From Candidatus Zixiibacteriota bacterium (GTDB taxonomy: Bacteria; Zixibacteria; MSB-5A5; UBA10806; 4484-95): DNA of 64,000 nucleotides. Under the pieces are notes generated by a model, which was given only the letters and a program-made list of their open reading frames with translations, did no database searches and was not told the DNA's origin. The stretch is taken from positions 1-64,000 of the forward strand of contig JAAEQD010000013.1 in assembly GCA_024231855.1 (NCBI GenBank), written 5' to 3'. The position numbers and the translations under genes were made by a program. This document shows positions 1-9,000 of the stretch, piece after piece (within the stretch, counting starts at the first letter, position 1; every line of letters starts with the position of its first letter).

Positions 1-1117
1 AATGTTTTTTTAATCTGTAAGAGGCTATTGTCACCACTACTAATCCCCAGCTAAATAGAACAGCCGCCTGGGGCCAGAGTTCCGTAAAACCGGCTCCCTG
101 CAAAAAAATCCCACGGATAATCACTAAAAAATAGCGCATAGGTAAGACATAAGTGACATACTGGATCACCTCCGGCATATTATCGATCGGGAAAATAAAG
201 CCCGAAAGGAGCACATTAGGCATCATAAAGAACTGATTTGACCACATTGCCTGATCGCCGGTTTGAGAATAAGTAGATATCAATAGCCCCATTGAGATGG
301 CGCAAAACATAAAAAAACCGGCAAAGAAATATAAAAGCAACACCGAGCCGACGAAATTGATTTTAAACCAAAGCAAGCCCACGACCAAAACCAATGTCGT
401 GACCAAAAAACCGGCAAAGCCAGCCGGTATAATTTTACCTATTACCAACTCGATCGGCCTGATTGGCGTGACAACTATCTGCTCGGCGGTGCCCAACTCT
501 CTCTCTCTTACAATCGATAATGAGGTTAAAGTTAGAAGCAGAATCAAGGTCAACATTCCGATCACGCCAGGCACCATGTAATTAACCGATTTCAAATCGG
601 GATTGAACCAAACCCTGGGCTTGACATCTAGAGGCACATTTGCATCTATAGCCGAGTTACCTATAAATTCACTGATTACCCGATTAGAGTAATCGGCGAT
701 AATAAACTGAATATAGCCGCTTAATATCGTTGCTCGATTGGAATTGGCGCCGTCCAGAGCGAACCCAACTGTCACCGGTCGGCCAGATTTCAATGTTTTA
801 TGAAAATCCGGGGGGATAATAATGCCAATTACTGCCTTGCCTGAATCTAAATACCGGTCTATGTCAGCTTGAGAAGAAGTGTAAAATTTATCCTCGAAAT
901 AACTTGAGGCGGTAAATTTCCTGATTAAAGCACGGCTAGCGGGGGTTTGGTCATAATCACAAATTACCGCGGCTGACCTTTTAATATCGGTCGTGGCGAC
1001 ATAGCCGAAAACCAATAGCTGCAGCATAGGAGCAATCAGGAGAATTCCAAACGCTCGCTTGTCGCGCAGCGTTTGTATCAGTTCCTTTTTTATCAACTGA
1101 ATTATTCTAAAAAACAT
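1..1117 (-). CDS. ABC-2 type transporter permease, YbhR-like (3' end cut by window edge)
   Basis: Inner-membrane permease of an ABC-2 exporter. I translated it by hand from the ATG at 1117; 372 codons are open down to the window edge, ending ..YRLKKH, so only the last few residues and the stop are missing (the neighbouring paralogue has 375 aa). It has an N-terminal TM segment, a large periplasmic loop, the motif 'SLSIVRERE(L)GT' just after the first internal TM, then five hydrophobic segments and 'LSGFIFP', as in the upstream permease. Its start overlaps the stop of that permease (ATGA), so the two are translationally coupled. It is the last visible gene of a HlyD-ATPase-ATPase-permease-permease operon, like ybhGFSR of E. 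coli, where the two permeases probably form a heterodimer. The substrate cannot be told from sequence. Confidence 0.85.
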   Translation of the reverse strand, partial: MFFRIIQLIKKELIQTLRDKRAFGILLIAPMLQLLVFGYVATTDIKRSAAVICDYDQTPASRALIRKFTASSYFEDKFYTSSQADIDRYLDSGKAVIGIIIPPDFHKTLKSGRPVTVGFALDGANSNRATILSGYIQFIIADYSNRVISEFIGNSAIDANVPLDVKPRVWFNPDLKSVNYMVPGVIGMLTLILLLTLTSLSIVRERELGTAEQIVVTPIRPIELVIGKIIPAGFAGFLVTTLVLVVGLLWFKINFVGSVLLLYFFAGFFMFCAISMGLLISTYSQTGDQAMWSNQFFMMPNVLLSGFIFPIDNMPEVIQYVTYVLPMRYFLVIIRGIFLQGAGFTELWPQAAVLFSWGLVVVTIASYRLKKH

Positions 1118-2244
1118 CAGTCGATCCTCTTCTTGAATTTGGAAGCCGGCAGTAGCATCATAAGTGTGCCGAATATCGCAAGGAACAAAAACTGCGGCCA
1201 GAGAACGCTCAGGCCTATGCCTTTAAGGAATATTCCACGGAGAATAATGATGAAGTATTTCGCAGGAACAACATAGGTCAGGAATTGAACGAATTTCGGC
1301 ATGCTTTCAACAGGAAAAATAAATCCGGAAAGTAAAATCGACGGCAATAGCCCCGTGAAAGTTACAATTAGTTGGGCTGATGTGATTGTGGCGGTTACCG
1401 CCGAGGCCAACAATCCGATTCCTAAAGCGCATAACAAATACAAAAACGATCCCCCCAGCAGTAATAGAAGATCGCCTTTTACAGGTACGCCAAGGCCGAA
1501 TGATGCCACCAGTATTACAATCAGGACATCTATAAAAGCAATGATAATATAAGGCGCGATTTTCCCCATAACCAGTTCGAACGGATGAATCGGGGTCGAA
1601 ATTAACATCTCAATTGTGCCGCTTTCTTTCTCTCTAACAATCGAAGTGGCCGTTAAAAGAGAACCCAGAAGCATGACTACCACGGCTATTACACCCGGTG
1701 CTACGAAAAAGGTCGATTTCATTTCAGGATTGTACCAGATTCTGGTTCTTTCCCGCACCTGGGGCACTGCTGTTGCCAACATTCCGTTTTGAATTAATTT
1801 CGTTTTGACCAGCTCGGCTCCGAAGGAGGATAAGATAGCCGCTTGATAACCCAGGGCAACATTGGCGGTGTTAGCATCCGAGCCATTGGCGATCACCTGT
1901 ATATTGGTTTTTTGGCCGGTTTTGATGTTTTTTTCGAAATCAGTCGGGATAATAAAAGCCAGGGTAATTCGACTATTAGTCAGCAATTCGTGAATTTTAT
2001 CATAATTCGTAACATTATATTTAACTTCAAGATAACCAGTTGCGTTAACTTTATGGATTAACTCTCGTGCTGTGGCGCTATGACTGTAATCCAGAACGGC
2101 TACGGGAACGTTTTTTATATCGAAAGTGACGCCATAGCTGTATAAAAGCAGCATAAATACTGGAAACATCACAGTTAGAAATAGCGCCCTTTTATCGCGG
2201 GTGATCAGGATCGCTTCTTTAATAAAAATAGCGCCGAATCTCAT
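1117..2244 (-). CDS. ABC-2 type transporter permease, YbhS-like
   Basis: Membrane subunit of an ABC-2 exporter, 375 aa. The first TM segment lies at about residues 20-40 (LFLTVMFPVFMLLLYSY). A periplasmic domain of about 130 residues follows, then five or six TM segments from about residue 180 with the family motif 'TSIVREKESGTIEMLI' at the cytoplasmic elbow and 'LSGFIFPVESMP' near the end. This is the classical YadH/YbhS/YhhJ layout. It overlaps the ATPase gene upstream by 4 nt and the second permease downstream by ATGA. It should form the channel together with the permease at 1-1117, powered by the two ATPases upstream. The family is certain; the exported compound (drug, lipid or other) is unknown. 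Confidence 0.92.
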   Translation of the reverse strand: MRFGAIFIKEAILITRDKRALFLTVMFPVFMLLLYSYGVTFDIKNVPVAVLDYSHSATARELIHKVNATGYLEVKYNVTNYDKIHELLTNSRITLAFIIPTDFEKNIKTGQKTNIQVIANGSDANTANVALGYQAAILSSFGAELVKTKLIQNGMLATAVPQVRERTRIWYNPEMKSTFFVAPGVIAVVVMLLGSLLTATSIVREKESGTIEMLISTPIHPFELVMGKIAPYIIIAFIDVLIVILVASFGLGVPVKGDLLLLLGGSFLYLLCALGIGLLASAVTATITSAQLIVTFTGLLPSILLSGFIFPVESMPKFVQFLTYVVPAKYFIIILRGIFLKGIGLSVLWPQFLFLAIFGTLMMLLPASKFKKRID

Positions 2245-3182
2245 AATTGCTCCGGGCTCAATAGCGATACGAAGACATCCTCAAGCGATGGCATGATCTC
2301 GCGCTTTGATAATAGCTTGCAGTCTGATGAATCTAATATTCCTTCGATTTTAACGACATCATCCGTTTTTGGCGCTATGTGTATCCTGGTGCCAAATAGG
2401 GCTGATTCGCCGATCTGTGCCTCATGGCGGCGGAGAACCTCAAATGCCTTTTGCCAATTCGCGCATTCGATTTCCAAAATTTTTCTTCCTGATAACTTGA
2501 GTCGTTCGGGCGAATCGACTTTGATTAGTTTGCCGGCGTTAATCAACGCGATTCGATCACAATGCTCGACCTCATCCATATAATGAGTAGTTACAAAAAC
2601 CGTTACGCCCGATTCGGACAGCCTGTAAATCAACTCCCAAAACTCGCGGCGAGTAAGCGGATCGACACCGGCGGTCGGCTCATCGAGGAATAATACCTGG
2701 GGTTTATGCATCAGAGAACAAACTAAAGCCAATCGCTGTTTAAGGCCGACCGGCAAGGTACCCGTTATATCATGCCGACGCGGTTGAAGGCGCGATATAT
2801 CTAACGCTTCCTCTATCCGGTCACGACGCTGATTTCTGTTTATCGGATATACGCCCGAATAAAAATCAAGATTCTCATAAGCGGTCAGGTCTTCATACAA
2901 CGAGAATTTTTGCGACATATAGCCGATAACGGTCTTAATCCTGGCGTTATCATCGCCAAGCTTAAAACCACAGACAGAGCCGCTGCCGCCGGTGGGTGTT
3001 AAAATTCCGCAGAGCATTCTGATAGTCGTTGATTTTCCCGCGCCATTGGGACCGAGAAATCCGAACACCTCTCCCCTTCGCACTTCAAATGAGATATCAT
3101 CGACGGCGGTAAAATCACCAAATTTCATGGACAGGTTTTTAACTTCAACCGAGTAATCAAGTGATGGCATCGACGAAAACAT
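2241..3182 (-). CDS. ABC transporter ATP-binding protein (second half of a split YbhF)
   Basis: Cytoplasmic ATPase of the exporter, 313 aa. Walker A 'GPNGAGKST' is near residue 44, the signature is degenerate ('LPVGLKQRL' instead of LSGGQ), Walker B is 'VLFLDEPTAGVD', and the H-loop His is in 'FVTTHYMDE'. The degenerate signature suggests one weak ATP site in the ATPase pair. In E. coli YbhF two such domains are fused; here they are separate genes overlapping by 26 nt. The start is uncertain: the ATG at 3182 directly abuts GGAGG, while the ATG at 3170 lies 12 nt after it. The C-terminal domain of about 80 residues after the H-loop is typical of drug-type exporters. Confidence 0.92.
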   Translation of the reverse strand: MFSSMPSLDYSVEVKNLSMKFGDFTAVDDISFEVRRGEVFGFLGPNGAGKSTTIRMLCGILTPTGGSGSVCGFKLGDDNARIKTVIGYMSQKFSLYEDLTAYENLDFYSGVYPINRNQRRDRIEEALDISRLQPRRHDITGTLPVGLKQRLALVCSLMHKPQVLFLDEPTAGVDPLTRREFWELIYRLSESGVTVFVTTHYMDEVEHCDRIALINAGKLIKVDSPERLKLSGRKILEIECANWQKAFEVLRRHEAQIGESALFGTRIHIAPKTDDVVKIEGILDSSDCKLLSKREIMPSLEDVFVSLLSPEQL

Positions 3183-4068
3183 CCTCCATCCCCGGTGCGA
3201 TTTGCTCCAGCGAAAAAATATTAATCCCGGCCTCCATAATGACCTGTTTAATCAACCGGCTATCGGTTTCATAATTGGACACTTTCAGATGAAGTTTATC
3301 CCCGAAAAAAACGACATTCTCGTAACTGAATTTCTCCCGGAGCAATTGTCTGGCTAGACGGTTATCATCGCTGGTCAATTCGGCCAACTGGTATTGAAAA
3401 AGCTTTTTCAGGTTATCCGGTGTGTCGCAATTAATAATCTTGCCCTCATACAGCAACGCCACCCGGCTGGCTCGTTCGGCTTCATCCATATAAGGTGTGG
3501 CGAATACAATAGTCAGGCCTTCGGCTAAAAAATCATATAAAATCTTCCAGAACTCTCTGCGGGAAATTGGATCTACTCCAGTAGTCGGCTCATCTAATAT
3601 TAATATTCGGGGAGTATGGATCAGGGCGCATGAGAGAGCCAGTTTCTGTTTCATGCCGCCGGATAAATGCTTTGCCCTTCGGTTGATATATGGTCCCAGA
3701 CGAGAAAAATCAAGAAGTCTACTTTTTCTTTCTTCGCCTTCTTTTTTGCCGATCTTATACAACCGGCGATAGAAATCGATGTTTTCGGCTACACTCAGAT
3801 CGGGATATAAAGAGAATCTCTGAGATAGATACCCGATATACTGTTTGGCAGATTCGATATCATCCGCGTTATGATTATTAAGTATGCCGGTTTGTCCCGA
3901 ATCGGCGGCCATCACCCCGGCCATTATTCTCAGAAGAGTGGTTTTACCGGCGCCATCCGGGCCAAGTACGCAAAAAGCCTCACCTCGCTCAACTCTGAGA
4001 TTAACGCCGCAAAGAGCGGTTACATCCCCAAAAGATTTACGCAAATTTTCAATTTCAACTACCGGCAT
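3157..4068 (-). CDS. ABC transporter ATP-binding protein (first half of a split YbhF)
   Basis: Cytoplasmic ATPase, 303 aa, with Walker A 'GPDGAGKTT', canonical signature 'LSGGMKQKL', Walker B 'ILILDEPTTGVD' and an H-loop 'FATPYMDE' in which the usual His is replaced by Pro. Its partner at 2241-3182 has the normal His but a degenerate signature, so the two domains look complementary, as in asymmetric heterodimeric ABC exporters. It lies between the adaptor gene (stop at 4107, 38 nt upstream) and the second ATPase gene (26-nt overlap). Both the order and the overlap support one transcript and one complex. The closest named relative by architecture is the N-terminal half of YbhF. Confidence 0.92.
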   Translation of the reverse strand: MPVVEIENLRKSFGDVTALCGVNLRVERGEAFCVLGPDGAGKTTLLRIMAGVMAADSGQTGILNNHNADDIESAKQYIGYLSQRFSLYPDLSVAENIDFYRRLYKIGKKEGEERKSRLLDFSRLGPYINRRAKHLSGGMKQKLALSCALIHTPRILILDEPTTGVDPISRREFWKILYDFLAEGLTIVFATPYMDEAERASRVALLYEGKIINCDTPDNLKKLFQYQLAELTSDDNRLARQLLREKFSYENVVFFGDKLHLKVSNYETDSRLIKQVIMEAGINIFSLEQIAPGMEDVFVDAIT

Positions 4069-4106
4069 AGGCTTATCATTTTCGGAATACTCTGAAAACG
4101 GTCTAA

Positions 4107-4976
4107 TTACTCCAGCCCAACTTCAACATCGCAAGGTAAGCCAGGTTTCAGGATACCGCCATGACTTCCTGATGATACCTTTATTTCGAATACTTGCTTT
4201 ACCCGTTCGGCCCTGGTTTGGATATTTTTTGGAGTGAATTCAGCTTTATCGGATATATATTTTATCTTGCCTGAAAAGGTGTTATCGGGATGAGAATCGA
4301 TCATGATTTTAACATCATGGCCCAATTTCACCTTACCGAGGTATTTTTCGGGCAAATAAACGGTGATACTCATGTTATCGAGGTCGGCCAGAGTTAAGAC
4401 AGGCATACCGGCATTGACAACTTCGCCGGGCTCGAATGCGCGGATCAATACGGTGCCACTTGTCGTTGAGGCTAACGTTGTATAGGCCAGCCTGATTTTG
4501 GCCAGATTAACGGAAGCTTTAACCGCTTCCAAATTTTTCCTGGCTGCTTCGAGCTGGGCTTCGACCTGGCGCTTTTGATCGAACATGTCATCATACTGAG
4601 TCCGGGTTGCCGCTCCGGTTGGGATTAGCGATTCGATTTTTGCGAGGTTTCTGGCCATCGTCTCCCGGCTGATTTCAAGCTGAACAATACCGGCCCGAAC
4701 CGCCTCGAAATTTTTGATCACCTGGTCGACAACAGCTTCAAGTTCGCTTTTATCAAGTTCGGCAACGACAGTCCCGCTATCGATAAAATCCCCCTCATCA
4801 TAATGGATACTGTTAATTTGCCCGGGAATTCTAAAAGCCAGATCGCTTTGCTTGGCCTCAACAATGCCGGATAAGGTGAGCTTGCCGGTATCGACTTTTC
4901 TGGATTGCACCAAATACGAGATTAGAACTATCAGAAGCACAATAAATATAATAGCAAAGATCAAAACCCTTTTCAA
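4107..4976 (-). CDS. HlyD/YbhG-family membrane fusion (periplasmic adaptor) protein
   Basis: Adaptor subunit that links the inner-membrane exporter to the cell surface. An N-terminal membrane anchor (VLIFAIIFIVLLIVLISYLV) is followed by a split biotinyl-lipoyl-like domain ('LSGIVEAKQSDLAFRIPGQI' and 'TSGTVLIRAFEPGEVV'), a coiled-coil hairpin between them (about residues 75-165), and a beta-barrel ('MSITVYLPEKYLGKVKLG'). I place the start at a TTG at 4976, because GGAGG (4982-4986) sits 5 nt upstream; the in-frame ATG at 5003 has no ribosome site and would add nine odd residues. It is the first gene of the exporter operon, behind a good promoter at 5072-5100. Length 289 aa fits YbhG (about 330) minus a longer signal peptide. 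Confidence 0.88.
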   Translation of the reverse strand: MKRVLIFAIIFIVLLIVLISYLVQSRKVDTGKLTLSGIVEAKQSDLAFRIPGQINSIHYDEGDFIDSGTVVAELDKSELEAVVDQVIKNFEAVRAGIVQLEISRETMARNLAKIESLIPTGAATRTQYDDMFDQKRQVEAQLEAARKNLEAVKASVNLAKIRLAYTTLASTTSGTVLIRAFEPGEVVNAGMPVLTLADLDNMSITVYLPEKYLGKVKLGHDVKIMIDSHPDNTFSGKIKYISDKAEFTPKNIQTRAERVKQVFEIKVSSGSHGGILKPGLPCDVEVGLE

Positions 4977-4981
4977 AACAA

Positions 4982-4986
4982 CCTCC
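4982..4986 (-). promoter_or_regulatory. Ribosome binding site fixing a TTG start
   Basis: GGAGG lies five bases before TTG at 4976. It decides the start of the HlyD-family adaptor in favour of the TTG rather than the upstream ATG at 5003. Confidence 0.7.
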
Positions 4987-5071
4987 AACTCAAGGAAAAT
5001 CATGATTCCCGTTATTGCTTCGACTAAATACTCATCAGAGAATCAGAATTCCATTACCATAATCTGCCCTT

Positions 5072-5100
5072 TTAATAGCCGAACGCCTAATTATAGTCAA
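5072..5100 (-). promoter_or_regulatory. Sigma-70-like promoter of the exporter operon
   Basis: On the minus strand TTGACT (5095-5100), a 17-bp spacer and TATTAA (5072-5077). It faces the HlyD adaptor gene about 95 bp downstream. The same box pair, with 17-bp spacing, precedes pyrR (20467-20495). Confidence 0.65.
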
Positions 5101-5132
5101 GCAAAAAGGCTGAGAAACAGATCATTTATGAT

Positions 5133-5160
5133 TTGACTAAAGGCCATCTAAACATATATA
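5133..5160 (+). promoter_or_regulatory. Promoter, possibly giving a leaderless mRNA
   Basis: TTGACT (5133-5138), 16-bp spacer, TATATA (5155-5160). The expected transcription start, 6-8 bases further, coincides with the ATG at 5168, and there is no Shine-Dalgarno sequence before that ATG. A leaderless transcript is an inference. Confidence 0.5.
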
Positions 5161-5167
5161 TAAATAT

Positions 5168-5953
5168 ATGAAGAATGGGCTTTGTTTTTTCTCGGCAATC
5201 ATCGTTACTTGTATCTTTTCATGTACGGAAACCGATAATGACACTCCAAAAACCAAACCTGATATCGACAGGTTCGCGCATGGCTTTAAAGATATACATG
5301 ATATCGCAAATTTGCGAAGATTGACGGATACGGAGCAAGATGCCATGCCCTTTTTCAGTCCATCCGATGAGAAAGTATATTTTGAGCGGCTGGTTCCGCT
5401 ATCTCCAGATGTAATTGGCGGCGATTATGATAGAGGTTTTTTCGCGGTCAATCGCGAAACCGGCCAGCTCTTTATGCTGGCTGAACAACCCGAACTAATA
5501 CAAATATCGACATTAAATCCCGATTCATTGCCGATAGTAGGCGATGAAGTAACATTGTATGGCTTTCGTACTGATGACGCTTTCTATTTCGCCACGAGAG
5601 ACGTTTCAGGAGAACCAGGCCAAACGATATATAAACAGACGGTCGATTCGCTTGTTCAACTTACCTATGGTTCGGGCAAGGCTTTATTGAAAGAAGTTTC
5701 ATCGGATGGAAGATACCTGACATTTCTATACGGGAATGAAACGTACCAGTTGGTGGTTATCGATAACAATACCGGATTGTACTACGCCGTTCCCAGGCCC
5801 GAATCAGACTCGGATCGAAGCGATATTTCGGCCAGATTTTCTCAGGACGGTAGGTATTTAGCATTTATAAAATCGTCCGGATTTTATGATGATCGGATAG
5901 TTCCCTGGGGCGATATATGGCTAATCGAGTTTAAGCCGGATATGGATAAGTAA
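5168..5953 (+). CDS. Predicted lipoprotein with TolB-like (PD40) propeller repeats
   Basis: Exported lipoprotein, 261 aa. The signal peptide is residues 1-17 with lipobox 'IFSC' and Cys as the first mature residue. At least two WD40-like PD40 motifs are visible: 'LTDTEQDAMPFFSPSDEKVYF' near residue 55 and 'ISARFSQDGRYLAFIKSSG' near residue 220, plus 'VSSDGRYLTFLYG'. This is the pattern of TolB-type propellers, here probably only part of one. The gene stands alone, divergent from the exporter operon and convergent with the NlpC/P60 gene, whose stop codon abuts its own. The start follows the promoter so closely that translation may be leaderless. Function unknown. Confidence 0.75.
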   Translation: MKNGLCFFSAIIVTCIFSCTETDNDTPKTKPDIDRFAHGFKDIHDIANLRRLTDTEQDAMPFFSPSDEKVYFERLVPLSPDVIGGDYDRGFFAVNRETGQLFMLAEQPELIQISTLNPDSLPIVGDEVTLYGFRTDDAFYFATRDVSGEPGQTIYKQTVDSLVQLTYGSGKALLKEVSSDGRYLTFLYGNETYQLVVIDNNTGLYYAVPRPESDSDRSDISARFSQDGRYLAFIKSSGFYDDRIVPWGDIWLIEFKPDMDK

Positions 5954-6418
5954 TCATCTTAGCCGCCTGATACCGGCGAAGTGTTTGCGGTAGTAATCGC
6001 TTTTGAAATTAGACACAATTACTCCCCTGGATGTAGAAGCGTGAATAAACTCATATCGATTTATCATTATCCCGACATGATCAATCCGGGCGCCTTTGAT
6101 TCTGAAGAATGCCAGATCTCCGGTTCCGGCCTGCCGGGAATTTATTTGATAACTAAGCTCAAACAGTTTACCGGTGGTTCTTGGTAGTTTCATACCTAAA
6201 GCCTCGGTATAAACCCGGTTAACAAGCCCGGAGCAATCGAATCCGTTTTTGTTCCTTCCGCCATATCTATATGGCAAACCGAGATAACTTCTGGCAGTTG
6301 TGGCAATAGTCAATCTTTGCTTATGCGAAAATCTGTCTTGCGGCGCCTTGTGTTTGGGCGCCGAGCCACAACTCGCTAATATAATTACAATTACTAACCA
6401 GGCCAATATCCGTTTCAT
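5954..6418 (-). CDS. NlpC/P60-family peptidoglycan endopeptidase lipoprotein
   Basis: Predicted gamma-D-glutamyl-diaminopimelate type cell-wall hydrolase, 154 aa. A lipoprotein signal peptide (residues 1-16, lipobox 'LASC') precedes one NlpC/P60 domain. The catalytic Cys is in 'GFDCSGLV', the His in 'DHVGIMI', and a third polar residue follows in 'FIHAST'. The short single-domain layout matches E. coli Spr/MepS and NlpC, which trim peptide cross-links during growth from the outer membrane. Its stop is immediately adjacent to that of the convergent lipoprotein gene, with no space for a separate terminator. Confidence 0.93.
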   Translation of the reverse strand: MKRILAWLVIVIILASCGSAPKHKAPQDRFSHKQRLTIATTARSYLGLPYRYGGRNKNGFDCSGLVNRVYTEALGMKLPRTTGKLFELSYQINSRQAGTGDLAFFRIKGARIDHVGIMINRYEFIHASTSRGVIVSNFKSDYYRKHFAGIRRLR

Positions 6419-6446
6419 ATATATTTATATCGGCAGGATTGGGGAA

Positions 6447-7355
6447 TTATTTTATAGCCGGATATTCCATATTAAATCGATGCTGGTAATAGATTCGAGT
6501 CGCGAAAATAAGCGATAATAGGAACAAAGCGTAAAGCGGGTATAAATATGACGCGGCCAACGACAGTGAAATAACGGACATTTTCACCGCCAGCATGGTG
6601 GCTTTAGAGGTTTTAGTATAGTATAACCAGAAATAAAACGGGGCAACGGCCAGGGAGGCGATTAAAAAAGGAATAGCCTGCAGAATATAGCCGATCGATA
6701 AGGCAACCAGGTAACTGATTAGGACAATGGATTGCGTTATTCTCGGTCCGAATCGCACGCTAATAGTTATTTTGCCGGTTTCCCTATCGCCTTTGATATC
6801 CGGTAGAGTGGTGCCGACATAAACCGCCGCGACAGCTAAAAAGTATGGTATCGATTTTATCAGCGCGGTGAAAAACGCGCCGCCGGCCATACAATAGCCT
6901 AATATAAAAACCATAGTCCCATGCCCCAGACCGTTAGCGACCGCGGCGGGCCAAGTACGGTCTTTCATGGAAATTGGAGGAACCGAATAGAGAACGCCTA
7001 AAACAACAATAATGAGAGCCGCGACTCCCGCCCCGAAAGAAATATAAAACGCCAATATCGGTGAGATTACATTCAACATAATTGTCATTAACCAGGTCCA
7101 ACCGGGAGTTACTAATCCCCGGGGTAGAAAAAATACTTTATCGTTGATTCGATCGGATTCGATATCATAAATTTGATTGATTAAAAACACCGCGCCGAAA
7201 AGCCCGGTCCCAATTAACATCATCAATGGTATCTCAAGCCAGCCCGATTCGGCGTCACCATAGCTGAAATAGCCCAGAATGCCGACAGTCCAGACCGGAA
7301 TGTGAAGCATTGGCCGCAGGACGAAGATATGATCAAGTAGTTTATCTGTTTTCAT
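6447..7355 (-). CDS. UbiA-family prenyltransferase
   Basis: Integral-membrane prenyltransferase, 302 aa and about eight or nine TM segments. Two Asp-rich Mg-diphosphate motifs are present: 'NQIYDIESDRIND' near residue 60 (N..xxDxxxD form) and 'DIKGDRETGK' near residue 190. The family moves polyprenyl chains onto quinone precursors, chlorophyllides, haem or glycerol phosphate; the motifs do not fix the acceptor. The gene is the last in line after cdsA, 59 bp downstream on the same strand, which may hint at a lipid or quinone role. There is no quinone biosynthesis gene nearby, so I give no symbol. Confidence 0.88.
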   Translation of the reverse strand: MKTDKLLDHIFVLRPMLHIPVWTVGILGYFSYGDAESGWLEIPLMMLIGTGLFGAVFLINQIYDIESDRINDKVFFLPRGLVTPGWTWLMTIMLNVISPILAFYISFGAGVAALIIVVLGVLYSVPPISMKDRTWPAAVANGLGHGTMVFILGYCMAGGAFFTALIKSIPYFLAVAAVYVGTTLPDIKGDRETGKITISVRFGPRITQSIVLISYLVALSIGYILQAIPFLIASLAVAPFYFWLYYTKTSKATMLAVKMSVISLSLAASYLYPLYALFLLSLIFATRIYYQHRFNMEYPAIK

Positions 7356-7414
7356 AATTTATCGGACAGTTTAAATGTGTAATGTCAAAACGCCAAGTCT
7401 GTTTACTTAAAAAA

Positions 7415-8227
7415 CTATCTCCAGTAAATCGCGATAATATACACCGTGGGCACCGCGAACAGGAATGAATCGAAACGATCAAGTACTCCGCCATGACCGG
7501 GTATGATTTCGGATGAGTCTTTCACCCGGCAATGACGTTTGATCGCAGATTCGAAGAGATCGCCAAGCTGACCCCAAAAACATGCCGTCAGGCTAATTAC
7601 CAGGATTTTCGGCCAGCTTATATCCAGAAACCATAATTTAGCCACAACTGCCGCGAGAGCCGCTCCCAAAAAACCGGAACAAAATCCCTCCCAGGTTTTA
7701 TTCGGTGATAGGGATGTTGAAAGTTTATGTTTACCTATCGTTTTGCCACCCAGGTAGGCGGCGGAATCGGTTGCCCAAACTACCATAAACACGAGCAGAA
7801 GTATCAAGCCGCCGATATCAGGCAAGCTGCCGAGGTTGATTATTGTCGAGGCTAGCAAGCCCAGATATACCGCCGGCAGAAACCGGCCAAACATATCGCC
7901 TAAGAACGGTGATAAATCGGGATCGCCCGCTCGTGAATAGTCGATTATGATAAGCAATGTGGTCAGGAAAAACGAATAAAACAGGACATATATGATCGGA
8001 TAGTTATAAAACGCGGCGAAAACAAAGGCTACGGGCAGTAATATCGAAAAAAAAAGACTTGCCCGATAACCACGCTTCTTCAACATCAAGCCCAGTTCAA
8101 GGCCACCCAATCCGGCCAGCAGAATACAAAATCCCAGGAGGTAATATCCTCCCGACAGACATATAGCGATTAAGGCGGGAATGCCAAAAACGGCAACGAT
8201 TAATCTTAAAACAAGGTTTTTCGTCAA
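7415..8227 (-). CDS. cdsA: Phosphatidate cytidylyltransferase
   Basis: Makes CDP-diacylglycerol from phosphatidate and CTP, the branch point of phospholipid synthesis, in the inner membrane. At 270 aa with about seven or eight TM segments it has the usual CdsA size. The signature near the C terminus is clear: 'SAIKRHCRVKDSSEIIPGHG' followed directly by 'GVLDRFDS', with the metal-binding Asp pair. The start is TTG at 8227, two bases after the uppS stop, with a purine-rich AAGGGAAG upstream. Its position downstream of frr and uppS is the common bacterial order. Confidence 0.96.
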   Translation of the reverse strand: MTKNLVLRLIVAVFGIPALIAICLSGGYYLLGFCILLAGLGGLELGLMLKKRGYRASLFFSILLPVAFVFAAFYNYPIIYVLFYSFFLTTLLIIIDYSRAGDPDLSPFLGDMFGRFLPAVYLGLLASTIINLGSLPDIGGLILLLVFMVVWATDSAAYLGGKTIGKHKLSTSLSPNKTWEGFCSGFLGAALAAVVAKLWFLDISWPKILVISLTACFWGQLGDLFESAIKRHCRVKDSSEIIPGHGGVLDRFDSFLFAVPTVYIIAIYWR

Positions 8228-8229
8228 TA

Positions 8230-8997
8230 TCAGCTTCCCTTGGAGCTTCCGGTTGTTTTAATTTTGCCGAATCGTCTCTCTCGCCCCTGGAAATCGATAA
8301 TCGCACGGAAAAAATCATCCTCATCGAAATCCGGCCACAGTACATCGGTAACGAATATTTCGGTGTATGCCATCTGCCATAACAAGAAATTCGAAATCCG
8401 CCGCTCGCCGGATGTTCTTATCAAAAGGTCGGGATCCGGCAGGCCGTTAGTTTGAAGATACCTGGTGAAGACGGCATCATCGATATCATCGGCTTTGACT
8501 TTATTTTGGGCAACATCTTTAACAATATTCCTCACTGCCCGCAGGATTTCAAGGCGGCCGGAGTAATTGAGCGCTAAATTCAGAGTAAGCCCGGTATTAT
8601 TCGCGGTACGGGCTATCGCGTCTTTGAGGATATCTCTTCGGCTGGGCGCTAAAGCTTCGATATCACCTGTTGTTATCAGGCGAACATTGTTTTCCAGCAA
8701 TTCATTCAATTCGCGGCGGGTAGTTTTATAGAGAAGTTTCATAATTGCCGAAACTTCGCTTTTGGGTCGTTTCCAATTCTCGGTGGAGAAAGTATACAAA
8801 GTAAGTAGAGGCAGGTTAATATCGCCGGCGGCCTGGACGATTTTCTTAACCGCTTTTACGCCATGCTCGTGGCCGACAGTTCGAGGCAGTCCCCTTGACC
8901 TGGCCCACCGCCCATTGCCATCCATAATAATGGCAACGTGCTCGGGCAGATTGCTCTTCGACAAAATCTGAGCTTTGTACTCTTCGTGGAAGGCCAT
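8230..8997 (-). CDS. uppS: Isoprenyl (undecaprenyl) diphosphate synthase
   Basis: Cytoplasmic cis-prenyltransferase that makes the lipid carrier for peptidoglycan and other glycans, 255 aa. The Asp-containing diphosphate site is 'HVAIIMDGNGRWA' (residues 20-32), the next conserved stretch is 'GHEHGVKAV', and the C-terminal motif is 'PDLLIRTSGERRISNFLLWQ', all diagnostic. It starts right after frr (3-nt gap) and ends 2 bases before cdsA. The usual frr-uppS-cdsA order supports the call. Confidence 0.97.
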   Translation of the reverse strand: MAFHEEYKAQILSKSNLPEHVAIIMDGNGRWARSRGLPRTVGHEHGVKAVKKIVQAAGDINLPLLTLYTFSTENWKRPKSEVSAIMKLLYKTTRRELNELLENNVRLITTGDIEALAPSRRDILKDAIARTANNTGLTLNLALNYSGRLEILRAVRNIVKDVAQNKVKADDIDDAVFTRYLQTNGLPDPDLLIRTSGERRISNFLLWQMAYTEIFVTDVLWPDFDEDDFFRAIIDFQGRERRFGKIKTTGSSKGS

Positions 8998-9000
8998 CTC

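Noticed and set aside
297-581. Plus-strand 94-aa frame at the window start
   Set aside because: Antisense to the ABC-2 permease, which has clear family motifs.
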